Assembly: GCA_965249785.1 (NCBI GenBank)
Contig: CBDFMU010000012.1
Span: 595,792-659,791 of the forward strand
Source of the DNA: M3007 sp965249785
GTDB lineage: Bacteria; Bacteroidota; Bacteroidia; Chitinophagales; Saprospiraceae
Reading direction: 5' to 3'
Length of the DNA stretch: 64,000 nucleotides
Below are positions 9,541 to 16,947 of the stretch, piece by piece; positions within the stretch are counted from its first letter, which is position 1, and every line of letters begins with the position of its first letter. Below the pieces are notes generated by a model, which worked only from the letters and a program-made list of their open reading frames with translations, searched no databases and was not told the origin of the DNA. Position numbers and translations under genes: made by a program.

Positions 9541-9583
9541 TAGGCAACCGCGAGGGTTGCCCCTACACGGGTTGCTTTTCCGC
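9541..9583. repeat. Palindromic GGCAACC/GGTTGCC repeat
   Basis: GGCAACC (9543-9549) and GGTTGCC (9555-9561) form a stem around GCGAG. A further GGGTTGC follows at 9569-9575. The element overlaps the 3' end of the GGGP synthase gene and supplies its stop codon. It resembles REP-type interspersed palindromes. Confidence 0.5.
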
Positions 9584-10336
9584 GTTACAACTGCGTACCG
9601 CCGCCGCCATTTCCCTAATTAAATTGGGGTCTTTTTCAATAGCATTGCCAATAACTACCAGATCGGCACCAGCTTTTAAATTGGCTTCCACTTTTTCCGG
9701 GGTGCGAATACCGCCGCCGACGATGAGCGGCACCGAAACCGCCCCGCTGACTGCCTCGATCATGCTTTCCGAAATAGGATTTCGTGCGCCCGAACCCGCA
9801 TCCATGAAGATAAGTTTCATGCCTAGCATTTCTCCGGCAATGGCCGTGCAGACGGCAATATCGTCTTTCGTAGCCGGAATAGGATAAGTGTTGGACATGT
9901 ATTGTACAGCAGTTTGTACGCCGCCGTCGATCAGCATATAACCTGTGGAAATGATTTCCAAAGGCGACATTTTCAGGAAAGGCGCAGATATAACGTGCTG
10001 TCCGATAAGCAATTCTGCATTACGGCCACTAATAAGCGACAGGAAAAGCAGGCCGTCCGCGCGGTAACTCAATTGGAAAGAATTGCCCGGAAATAAGATC
10101 AATGGAATATTGCAACGGCGATGAATCTTGACGAGCAGCTCGTCCAGCATATCATTCACCACCAGACTGCCGCCAATAAAAAAGTAGTCCACGCCACATT
10201 CCACGGCAAGATCGAGGGCAGATTCCATTTGTTTGAGTCGCAACTTGTCGGGATCAAACAGGATGACCAATTTCTTTTTGCCTTGTTGTTTGGCCTCTTG
10301 CAGACCGGAGTAGATTTGTTTGTCTAGATGGAGCAT
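9563..10336 (-). CDS. Geranylgeranylglyceryl/heptaprenylglyceryl phosphate synthase (PcrB/GGGPS family)
   Basis: A 257-residue TIM-barrel prenyltransferase that joins a polyprenyl diphosphate to glycerol-1-phosphate. The phosphate-binding and conserved segments are FDPDK, FIGGS, LFPGN, IPVPATK-like YPIPATKDD, MDAGSGA and VGGGIRTPE, with VIGNAIE near the C-terminus. This matches the group found in archaea and Bacteroidota. The bacterial product is not certain from sequence, since chain length depends on pocket residues. The last few codons (after about residue 250) run into the palindromic repeat at 9541-9583, so the C-terminus may have been reshaped by that element. No glycerol-1-phosphate dehydrogenase is in the window. 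Confidence 0.9.
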   Translation of the reverse strand: MLHLDKQIYSGLQEAKQQGKKKLVILFDPDKLRLKQMESALDLAVECGVDYFFIGGSLVVNDMLDELLVKIHRRCNIPLILFPGNSFQLSYRADGLLFLSLISGRNAELLIGQHVISAPFLKMSPLEIISTGYMLIDGGVQTAVQYMSNTYPIPATKDDIAVCTAIAGEMLGMKLIFMDAGSGARNPISESMIEAVSGAVSVPLIVGGGIRTPEKVEANLKAGADLVVIGNAIEKDPNLIREMAAAVRSCNAEKQPV

Positions 10337-10410
10337 AACTTTTCAGTTGAGATGATAGACTTAAATATAAGAGGAATGGAAGATGTTGTTGCGTTATAAA
10401 GCATTGACTA

Positions 10411-10451
10411 CCAACCTCACATTGTCCACATTTATCAAATTGACCACATTA
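10411..10451. repeat. CACATT word cluster
   Basis: CACATT occurs at 10418, 10427 and 10445 (steps of 9 and 18) in the short gap between the MoxR gene end and the GGGP synthase start. The same word cluster recurs at 16918-16940 and 48840-48871. Confidence 0.5.
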
Positions 10452-10455
10452 ATCT

Positions 10456-11535
10456 TCACCCCAATTCCCGACAAGCCCGATAAAGGTCCTGCCAGTCTTC
10501 CCGTTTTTTCACGACGGTTTCCAAATATTCGTTCCAAACCTGTTGGTCGGCTCCGGGGTCTTTCACGATAGCACCGACCAATCCTGCCGCTAAATCATGC
10601 GCATTTAATTCCCCGGAACCAAAATGCACCGCCAACGCTTGTCCCTGATGAATCACCGAAATGGCTTCCGCCGTGCTGAGTGTAGCCGTCGGACTTTTCA
10701 ATTTCTCCCGACCATCTTCCGTTTTGCCTGTGCGTAACTCCCGAAAAATTCGGACCAAACGCTGGATTTCGCGTATTGGCGCGGCATCGGCAGGCAATTC
10801 CAGCGAGACGCCGAGGGCCGTCACCCGATTTTGCACGATGGTCACTTCTTCCGCCAAACTGCCCGGCAAAGGTAGTACCACCGTGTTAAAACGCCGCCGC
10901 AAAGCAGATGACAATTCGTTCACGCCTTTGTCGCGATCATTAGAAGTAGCAATTACGTTGAAACCGCGCCGGGCTTGCACTTCCAAACCCAATTCCGGGA
11001 TAGGCAGCGTTTTTTCGGAAAGCAAAGTAATGAGCGTATCCTGTACGTCAGAGGGAATGCGCGTCAATTCTTCCACACGCACTATTTTTCCGTCGCGCAT
11101 GCCATTCAGCATCGGACTTGGCACCAAAGCCTGTTCCGTCGGTCCTTCCGCCAGCAGTCGGGCGTAGTTCCAGCCGTAACGCAGGGCTTCTTCATTCATA
11201 CCCGCCGTGCCTTGCACCATGAGCGTGCTATCGCCACTAATAGCCGCAGCAAGATGTTCACTGACCCAGGTTTTGGCTGTGCCGGGAACGCCGAGGAGCA
11301 GCAAGGCGCGGTCAGTAGCCAGTGTGGCCACGGCAATTTCCATAAGCCGCCGTTGTCCATAATATTTAGGTTCAATCATTACGTCTCCGGCTTTTCCGCC
11401 CAGCAAATAGGTCACTACGGCCCAAGGAGAAAGCCGCCAATTGGTGGGGCGTGGCTTATCGTCGTGTGCCGCCAAAGCAATAAGCTCGTGCGCGTAGGCG
11501 GTCTCCGCGTGGTGACGAATAATGGTGGCTTCCAT
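10456..11535 (-). CDS. MoxR-type AAA ATPase
   Basis: A 359-residue AAA+ ATPase. The Walker A is GVPGTAKTW (about 83-91), Walker B is VRVEELTRI, sensor 1 is ATSNDRD, and the arginine finger region is SSALRRRFNT. The N-terminal block WRLSPWAVVTYLLGG and the QGTAGMNEEALRYGWNYA insertion are typical of the MoxR branch encoded with SWIM, DUF5691, DUF5682 and VWA proteins. MoxR ATPases act as chaperones for VWA-domain partners and metal-cofactor enzymes. Here it is the last gene of a minus-strand run crcB, tryptophan dioxygenase, MoxR, only 4 bases behind the dioxygenase. Plausible partners elsewhere in the window are the SWIM protein (344-1636) and the VWA protein (57435-58649). The partnership is inferred. 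Confidence 0.88.
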   Translation of the reverse strand: MEATIIRHHAETAYAHELIALAAHDDKPRPTNWRLSPWAVVTYLLGGKAGDVMIEPKYYGQRRLMEIAVATLATDRALLLLGVPGTAKTWVSEHLAAAISGDSTLMVQGTAGMNEEALRYGWNYARLLAEGPTEQALVPSPMLNGMRDGKIVRVEELTRIPSDVQDTLITLLSEKTLPIPELGLEVQARRGFNVIATSNDRDKGVNELSSALRRRFNTVVLPLPGSLAEEVTIVQNRVTALGVSLELPADAAPIREIQRLVRIFRELRTGKTEDGREKLKSPTATLSTAEAISVIHQGQALAVHFGSGELNAHDLAAGLVGAIVKDPGADQQVWNEYLETVVKKREDWQDLYRACRELG

Positions 11536-11539
11536 GGAA

Positions 11540-12511
11540 TCAGGGATGTATATTTTCTAAACCAACAGGTTGATTTTCAGATACTTTGTTTAAAAATTTC
11601 CCCCAATTTTCTATTTCATCAGCGGCCCACAACTCCGGAAAAAAGACTAAACGCTGGAACCGGGGAGGCAAAAATTTCTGCCAGTTCGTACCGCCCGTCG
11701 CCGCAATTTCTTTGGGTTTGGCATCCAGATAACGTACCGCTGAACGATAGTGCGACAGTGCCCAACGCACGTTAGCATTCAGGTCGTATTCGCGCAACAT
11801 TTCAATGAGCTCAGCATCCTGTTGCGCTTCCGGCGGTAACTGGTGGTAGAGCGTGCGCAAATTGATCGTTTGATATTGCTCCGCGAAACGCGCCAGTTCG
11901 GCAGCATATTTCTGCTCAAATTGACGCAACGTCAACGTCTTTTTGCCAGAGGCTAATTCCGTGGCCCCGGAACGCCAGTACAACACCGAACAAAGCAATT
12001 TTATATCGGTCACATTGGCAGTGAGTTCGCGTTTTTCTACATGTACTAATTGCCGCAAATCCGTACTGGCAATCTCGATCATCCGGTACTGAACACTCTG
12101 GAAACCGCTCGCCGGAAGCAGGCTCATGCGGAAGCGCAGGAACTCGTCGCGGTCCATACCGTCCACCATAATATCAAAAGAATCAATGAGTTGCTTAAAA
12201 TAACGGTTAATCCGGGTTACTTGCCGTTTGAACAAATCGAGGTTTGGAGTGGTCAAACCCAACTGCTCAATGGCATCTAGCGTGAGCCGAAAATACAACT
12301 CGGTGATCTGGTGATACATAATGAAAATCCGCTCGTCGGGGATGTTCGTGCGCGGACTTTGTAGGCTGAGCAATGTATCCAAATGGATATAATCCCAGTA
12401 GGTGAGATAGTCGGCGTGCAAAAGCCCGTCGAGGTAAGACTTCATGTCCTGCCCCATCGCGCCATACTTCTTTTCGAGTTGGTGTAGGCGATCAATTATT
12501 TCTGCTTGCAT
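11540..12511 (-). CDS. Tryptophan 2,3-dioxygenase family protein
   Basis: A 323-residue all-helical haem dioxygenase that opens the indole ring of L-tryptophan to N-formylkynurenine, the first step of the kynurenine pathway. Family landmarks are YWDYIHLDTLLSLQ, PDERIFIMYHQITELYFRL (active-site His and substrate-binding helix), GFQSVQYRMIE, WALSHYRSAV with the likely proximal haem His, and ATGGTNW near the C-terminus. It is more divergent than textbook KynA (PDER for HDE, ATGG for GTGG), so substrate specificity is less sure than fold. It sits 12 bases behind crcB and 4 bases ahead of the MoxR gene. No other kynurenine genes are in the window. Confidence 0.85.
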   Translation of the reverse strand: MQAEIIDRLHQLEKKYGAMGQDMKSYLDGLLHADYLTYWDYIHLDTLLSLQSPRTNIPDERIFIMYHQITELYFRLTLDAIEQLGLTTPNLDLFKRQVTRINRYFKQLIDSFDIMVDGMDRDEFLRFRMSLLPASGFQSVQYRMIEIASTDLRQLVHVEKRELTANVTDIKLLCSVLYWRSGATELASGKKTLTLRQFEQKYAAELARFAEQYQTINLRTLYHQLPPEAQQDAELIEMLREYDLNANVRWALSHYRSAVRYLDAKPKEIAATGGTNWQKFLPPRFQRLVFFPELWAADEIENWGKFLNKVSENQPVGLENIHP

Positions 12512-12523
12512 GGTGGTGGTTGG

Positions 12524-12895
12524 TTAGGCAGCCATTTTCAATCCCAAAAGTAGGCAACCCAAAGATAGTAGCAAACTCAAACCGACATTGACGCAAGCCG
12601 TCGTGGTTTGTCCTTGCTGAAATAATCGCCAACTCTCGGCGGTAAAAGTGGAAAACGTGCTGAATCCGCCGCAAAAACCAGTAGCCAACAATAAACGCCG
12701 CTGATCGGACAACACCCCTTGCTGATGCCAGCCCAACACTAATCCCAGTATCAGACAAGCCAGGGCATTGGCGAGTAAAGTTGCCCAAGGAAATCGCAGT
12801 TGCCAAGGTTGTGTAATCAGAGTTAGCCCGTAGCGGCACATGCTACCAATACCCCCACCGAAAAAGACCAGGCCAAAAAAAGAGAATTGTTGCAT
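12524..12895 (-). CDS. crcB: Fluoride ion channel CrcB/FluC
   Basis: A 123-residue, four-helix membrane protein that exports fluoride as a dual-topology dimer. The N-terminal GGGIGSMCRY motif, an Asn in LLANAL and the signature GFCGGFSTFSTF (about 93-104) for the pore phenylalanines are all present. It starts a run with the dioxygenase and MoxR genes. Its ATG is only about 17 bases from the end of the rpmA terminator T-run, and no fluoride riboswitch can be fitted there. Confidence 0.93.
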   Translation of the reverse strand: MQQFSFFGLVFFGGGIGSMCRYGLTLITQPWQLRFPWATLLANALACLILGLVLGWHQQGVLSDQRRLLLATGFCGGFSTFSTFTAESWRLFQQGQTTTACVNVGLSLLLSLGCLLLGLKMAA

Positions 12896-12911
12896 ACTAA
12901 AGTCAGTTTTA

Positions 12912-12943
12912 CAACAAAAAACCCCGGTTGTCTACAACCGGGG
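12912..12943 (-). terminator. Rho-independent terminator of rpmA
   Basis: CCCCGGTTGT (12922-12931) pairs with ACAACCGGGG (12934-12943). On the minus strand it is followed by a TTTTTTGTTGT tract. It lies 44 bases after the rpmA stop and just before crcB. Confidence 0.88.
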
Positions 12944-12986
12944 CAAGGGCATTATTGTGTTTTTTCGAAAGGATAAACGAGTCTTC

Positions 12987-13715
12987 TTATTCAGAAGCAT
13001 CGCGACCGCCCGTGAGCATATCCTGATATTCTTTTAATTCTTCCCAATGTCCTTCGGCAGCGAATTTGGATTGGGCGGGCCAAGTGCTTGGGTCATGGAT
13101 TTGATAGCGCGAACCAGCAGCGTCCAATATTTCGCGTAGGCGATCAATCGGGGCTGCGGCCAATTCTGCCCATGTATTGATACCGCCATCTTTTAGCAGT
13201 TGTTCAATCTTGGGTCCAATACCTTCCACGATTTTCAGGTCGTCGAGTTTCGGTACTTTTGGAGCAGGTGCTTTCACTTCTTCTGGCTCTGCGGCTGGTG
13301 CAGAAGCAGTGAATGTTTCTTCTTCCACGGCAGGTGTTGCTACTTCTTCTACAGCAACGGGGACGATATTTTCTTCCACCGTGGCCTGTTTTTGAACTGG
13401 AGCAGCTTTTTCTTTTGCCACCGGGGCTGCCAGACCAGTAGTATTCTGGGTGGAAACCAGATCAAATGGGAGAACGCTAATAAAAACCCGGTCGTTCTTG
13501 GTGCGTTTAAAAGTCACTGCGCCGTCGATACCAGCGTGCAACGTGTGATCGCGACCCATGTAAACGTTTTCGCCCGGATGGTATTTGGTGCCGCGTTGGC
13601 GAACCAGAATATTGCCAGCGATGGCGCGTTCGCCGCCGAACAGTTTTACGCCGAGCCGTTTGCTATGGCTATCGCGGCCGTTGTCAGTACTACCTGCACC
13701 TTTTTTGTGTGCCAT
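12987..13715 (-). CDS. rpmA: Ribosomal protein L27 with C-terminal helix-hairpin-helix extension
   Basis: Residues 1 to about 88 are a normal bacterial L27 (MAHKKGAGST start, GRDHTLHAG motif) that lies near the peptidyl-transferase centre. L27 usually ends there. This protein is 242 residues long. A linker rich in Ala, Pro, Glu and Val (about 95-152) leads to a folded domain (about 153-235) with a helix-hairpin-helix core VEGIGPKIEQLL (163-174), as in nucleic-acid-binding HhH proteins. There is no stop or frameshift between the parts. The upstream neighbour rplU encodes an L21 of ordinary length. In other Bacteroidota a similar HhH tail is, to my recollection, carried by L21. The extension could contact rRNA, but that is inference. 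Confidence 0.93.
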   Translation of the reverse strand: MAHKKGAGSTDNGRDSHSKRLGVKLFGGERAIAGNILVRQRGTKYHPGENVYMGRDHTLHAGIDGAVTFKRTKNDRVFISVLPFDLVSTQNTTGLAAPVAKEKAAPVQKQATVEENIVPVAVEEVATPAVEEETFTASAPAAEPEEVKAPAPKVPKLDDLKIVEGIGPKIEQLLKDGGINTWAELAAAPIDRLREILDAAGSRYQIHDPSTWPAQSKFAAEGHWEELKEYQDMLTGGRDASE

Positions 13716-13773
13716 GCCTCAAAAATATATGAATGCGTGAATAGTTGAGTGAATGTGGTTTTTTGGAGGAGGT

Positions 13774-13836
13774 GAGGATTTGAATATTTGAGGAGTCGAG
13801 GATTTGATCAAATACTCAAATCTTTCAATACTCAAA
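13774..13836. repeat. GAGGATTTGAATATTTGAG inverted word repeat
   Basis: Two left-arm words (GAGGATTTGA, ATTTGAGGA) are answered by ATCAAATACTCAAATC and TCAATACTCAA on the right. The hairpin lies between rplU and rpmA and would be in their shared transcript. Close relatives occur at 54455-54520 and 58672-58743. Confidence 0.6.
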
Positions 13837-13844
13837 ATTTCATT

Positions 13845-14156
13845 TTACACCGTAATACCCTCAATTTTAATCTTGGTAAACTGCTGGCGGTGGCCGTTTT
13901 TCTTCCGATAGCCTTTGCGGCGTTTCTTTTTGAAAACGATCACTTTGTCACCCTGCACGTGTCCCAGAACACTGGCTTTGATGAGCGCGCCGCCGATATT
14001 CGGGACGCCGATGGTGAAATTACCGTCATTCTCGATGAGATGCACGGCGTCGAAGGAGACAGCGTCGCCTTCCTGAGCTGCCAGCCGGTGGACGAAGATC
14101 TGTTGACCTTCCTCAACTTTGAATTGTTGACCGGCAATGGAAACGATTGCGAACAT
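13845..14156 (-). CDS. rplU: Ribosomal protein L21
   Basis: 103 residues, the standard bacterial length. The N-terminus MFAIVSIAGQQFKVEEGQ and the C-terminal basic segment KKKRRKGYRKKNGHRQ are diagnostic. L21 binds 23S rRNA of the large subunit. It is first in the rplU-rpmA operon, with an exact promoter element at 14209-14216. It has no C-terminal extension, in contrast with the L27 encoded next to it. Confidence 0.97.
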   Translation of the reverse strand: MFAIVSIAGQQFKVEEGQQIFVHRLAAQEGDAVSFDAVHLIENDGNFTIGVPNIGGALIKASVLGHVQGDKVIVFKKKRRKGYRKKNGHRQQFTKIKIEGITV

Positions 14157-14208
14157 AGAAATAGATCAAAAACTAGTGAAAAAAATGCCCCTTTTCGCAA
14201 AGGGCGCG

Positions 14209-14239
14209 CAAAGGTAATGCGTGGGTTTTGAAAAACCAA
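14209..14239 (-). promoter_or_regulatory. rplU-rpmA promoter
   Basis: On the minus strand TTG (14239-14237) is followed after 20 bases by TACCTTTG (14216-14209), an exact TAnnTTTG. The inferred start lies about 45 bases before the rplU ATG. Confidence 0.65.
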
Positions 14240-14310
14240 GTCGCCACCCTATTAATCAGGCAAAAACAAAAACCGCAACTGTGACTTGCGCCACGCCTGC
14301 GGTTATTCTT

Positions 14311-14363
14311 GTACCGGCGGGTTTAGCCGCCAATGTTATTGCGGCGGCTGAACCCGCCGGTAC
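14311..14363. repeat. Palindromic repeat GTACCGGCGGGTTNAGCCGCC
   Basis: The arms 14311-14333 and 14341-14363 match at 21 of 23 positions. A second copy is at 53397-53464. It lies between the rplU promoter and the small membrane-protein gene. Being perfectly GC-rich in an AT-richer gap, it looks like a mobile REP-type palindrome. Confidence 0.75.
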
Positions 14364-14396
14364 AGCAACCTCAACAAAGACCGCTATTTCCGCGTT

Positions 14397-14525
14397 TTAG
14401 TGGGCAAAATCCACCAAACCGCTCCGGCCATACAGCATTAGCACCAATGCGGTGATCAGAAATAGAAACATAGCCAGGTACAACATACAGTACCCTTTAC
14501 CGCGCGTATTTTGAATATTATCCAT
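14397..14525 (-). CDS. Small single-pass membrane protein, unknown function
   Basis: From the ATG at 14525 it encodes 42 residues, a short polar N-terminus and one hydrophobic helix LYLAMFLFLITALVLMLYG (about 16-34). A longer frame reaches 14648, but the first part would overlap the mutL promoter and has no hydrophobic or conserved look, so the short form is preferred. Several Bacteroidota encode tiny one-helix proteins of this kind. I do not recognise the family with certainty and propose no function. Confidence 0.5.
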   Translation of the reverse strand: MDNIQNTRGKGYCMLYLAMFLFLITALVLMLYGRSGLVDFAH

Positions 14526-14581
14526 TTTGTCCGAATGGTTTGATTCTGAAAGTGGGGCAAAAGTATAAAGTGCGTTTGGCA

Positions 14582-14613
14582 TTTGAACATGGGTCGCCAA
14601 AATTGTATCTTTG
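14582..14613 (+). promoter_or_regulatory. mutL promoter
   Basis: TTTG (14582-14585), 20 bases, then TATCTTTG (14606-14613) make one of the best promoter matches of the window. The 5' leader to the mutL ATG is about 105 bases. Confidence 0.7.
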
Positions 14614-14725
14614 CCCACTAAATTAAGCCTGAAAAAGGCCATTAACACAAAAAAACGATCGACGGCTTTCCATTTTCTGCCCTTTTCACGTCTCTTATCT
14701 GAAAGCTGCCAATTGGCACAAAAAT

Positions 14726-16621
14726 ATGACCGACGTCATCCAATTATTACCCGAAAGTGTGGCCAACCAAATCGCCGCCGGGGAAGTGGTACAGCGTCCC
14801 GCCTCGGTGGTGAAGGAATTGCTGGAAAATGCCGTGGACGCTGGGGCGACGCAGATCAAACTGCTGCTGCGCGACGCGGGTAAGACCTTGATTCAAGTCA
14901 TTGACAACGGCTGCGGTATGTCGGAAACCGATGCGCGTATGAGTTTCGAGCGGCACGCTACTTCCAAAATTCGGGATGCCAAAGATTTGTTTGCCATCAA
15001 TACGATGGGTTTTCGCGGCGAAGCATTGGCTTCCATTGCAGCGGTGGCGCAGGTGGAATTGCGTACCCGACGTGTCCTCGACGAACTTGGTGTGCGCATT
15101 GTGATCGAAGATTCGACGGTAAAAGTGCAGGAACCTTGCCAGACAACGCCTGGAACGAGCATTGCGGTGAAAAACCTATTTTACAACGTGCCTGCTCGTC
15201 GCAATTTCCTGAAAAGCGATCCCGTAGAAATGCGGCACATTCTGGATGAATTCCAGCATGTGGCGATGGCGCATCCCGACTTGTTTTTCTCGCTGCATCA
15301 TAATGATCAGGAAATCTTTCACTTACCCGCTGGCAATTTGCGGCAGCGAATTGTGAAGATTTTTGGCGAACAAGTGAATAAAAAACTGGTGCCAGTCGAA
15401 GAAAAAACCGACATTCTGCGCATCACCGGTTTTGTTGGCAAGCCCGATTATTATAAGAAAACGCGTGGAGAGCAGTTGTTTTTTGTCAATAAACGCTTCA
15501 TTAAGAGCAGTTATCTGCACCACGCGGTGATGAGTGCTTATGAGGAAATGCTGCCCGCTGATAGTTACGCGCTCTACACTTTGTTTCTCGACATTGATCC
15601 GGCGCGCATTGACATTAATGTGCATCCGACCAAACAGGAGATTAAATTTGATGATGAAAAACTGGTGTATAACTATCTGAAAGTTACGGTGCGCCACGCT
15701 TTGGGGACAAATAATATTACGCCAAGTCTCGATTTTGAACAGGAACCAGCCTTTCAAGCGCAGCCAACACGCACTCCGACTTTGAATCGCCCCAACGATA
15801 AATCCTCTTCATCGGGTGACTACCAATCCAATCGTCCGGATGACCGCCGCCATCAGGATAATTTGCGCAATTGGCAACGGGCTTACGAAGGCTTGGATTT
15901 GTTTGCGCCCGCTGGTGGCCCGACGGCTTCGGCGACCGATCCAAATATGTTTCCTTCTGCGGAATCGGGGGATGCCGAAACGCATTTTGAAGTGCGCGCC
16001 AGTGCCGAAAATAGTCGTTTGGACGACGAGACGAATAGTTTTTCCAAAGGCATCAAAGAGCCGTACCAGGTTCACGGTCAGTATATTGTAAGCCACATCA
16101 AGTCCGGTTTTTTGTTGATTGATCAGCAGGCTGCCAGCGAACGTATCTTATACGAGCGTTACGCGGAAGCGTTGGGCAGCCAACCAATGGCTACGCAAAA
16201 TGCGTTATTCCCCAAGACTATTGAGTTACCGCCAGCGGATGCACTGCTTTTGCGCAATATTCTGCCGGAAGTAAACAAATTGGGTTTTGAAATCGCGGAA
16301 TTTGGCGGCAATGTCTTCGTGGTGCACGGTACGCCCGCCGAACTGAGTGGTAATCAAGCGGAAGAAAATTTAGTAGAAAAATTGCTTAATCAATACAAGG
16401 AAAATCTTGATTTAGAACTAGGTCTGCAAGATAGTCTGGCCCGTGCGATGGCTCGTAGTGCCGCTTTGCGACGTGGCCAATCACTCACCGTGCCGGAAAT
16501 GCAAGATTTGACGGATCGGCTGTTTGCTTGTGCGGTGCCATTTGCCAGCCCTTCGGGGAAAAAATGTTTTATCACTTTTGGGCTGGATGAGTTGCGCAAG
16601 CAATTTGAGGGAGGAGGATAA
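14726..16621 (+). CDS. mutL: DNA mismatch repair protein MutL
   Basis: A 631-residue GHKL ATPase that couples MutS mismatch recognition to strand removal. The N-terminal motifs are IAAGEVVQRPASVVKELLEN (ATP binding), DNGCGM and TMGFRGEAL. A variable linker covers about 345-440. The C-terminal dimerisation domain follows. In MutL proteins with endonuclease activity this domain has DQHAx2Ex4E. Here residues 466-477 read DQQAASERILYE, with His replaced by Gln, and the later ACR and CPHGRP motifs appear as RSAAL and SPSGKK. So metal-dependent nicking may be weak or lost. Start chosen at ATG 14726, giving the standard N-terminus MTDVIQLLPESVANQIAAG. Confidence 0.96.
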   Translation: MTDVIQLLPESVANQIAAGEVVQRPASVVKELLENAVDAGATQIKLLLRDAGKTLIQVIDNGCGMSETDARMSFERHATSKIRDAKDLFAINTMGFRGEALASIAAVAQVELRTRRVLDELGVRIVIEDSTVKVQEPCQTTPGTSIAVKNLFYNVPARRNFLKSDPVEMRHILDEFQHVAMAHPDLFFSLHHNDQEIFHLPAGNLRQRIVKIFGEQVNKKLVPVEEKTDILRITGFVGKPDYYKKTRGEQLFFVNKRFIKSSYLHHAVMSAYEEMLPADSYALYTLFLDIDPARIDINVHPTKQEIKFDDEKLVYNYLKVTVRHALGTNNITPSLDFEQEPAFQAQPTRTPTLNRPNDKSSSSGDYQSNRPDDRRHQDNLRNWQRAYEGLDLFAPAGGPTASATDPNMFPSAESGDAETHFEVRASAENSRLDDETNSFSKGIKEPYQVHGQYIVSHIKSGFLLIDQQAASERILYERYAEALGSQPMATQNALFPKTIELPPADALLLRNILPEVNKLGFEIAEFGGNVFVVHGTPAELSGNQAEENLVEKLLNQYKENLDLELGLQDSLARAMARSAALRRGQSLTVPEMQDLTDRLFACAVPFASPSGKKCFITFGLDELRKQFEGGG

Positions 16622-16856
16622 ATTGTTGAGAAGAAAAGTGGAGAATGTTGAAAAAATTGTTGAGAGGAAAAGTTGAGAATGTTGAGGGGTTGAGAAAATT
16701 GCTGAGAAGAAAAGTTGAGAATGTTGAGAAAAAATTAGAGGGGTTTAGGGTTTAGAAAGGTCTTAGGCTGATAATCAATGCTATGAAAAATGCATTTTTT
16801 TCTCAACAACCTCAACTTTTCCTCTCAACTCTCTCAACAATTTTTTCTCAACCCCT
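16622..16856. repeat. GTTGAGAA word array with inverted copy
   Basis: The left part (16622-16745) repeats GAAAAGTTGAGAATGTTGAG-like units about three times. The right part (16797-16856) is the complement, with CTCAAC and TTTTCCTCTCAAC words. The whole folds into a long imperfect stem between mutL and the first rhomboid gene. After it, to 16947, come two CACATT words (16918, 16934) and nothing else. Confidence 0.75.
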
Positions 16857-16947
16857 GCCTTCATCAATCCAAAACCCTTTTTTGTCGATTATAACGTGCT
16901 GAATTTTAACGTCTTAGCACATTTGCAATTTAGCACATTTATTCACG

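Noticed and set aside
10975..11775. A 266-residue plus-strand frame across MoxR and the dioxygenase
   Set aside because: Overlaps two well-supported minus-strand genes. Its composition looks like an antisense artefact.
12896..12986. Fluoride riboswitch in front of crcB
   Set aside because: The space is taken by the rpmA terminator, and the conserved riboswitch sequence blocks were not found.
14526..14648. Longer version of the small membrane protein
   Set aside because: The extra 41 residues overlap the mutL promoter and have no hydrophobic or conserved look.
16622..16856. CRISPR array
   Set aside because: The repeated words are 6-20 bases with variable short spacing and an inverted half, without uniform repeat-spacer units and without cas genes.
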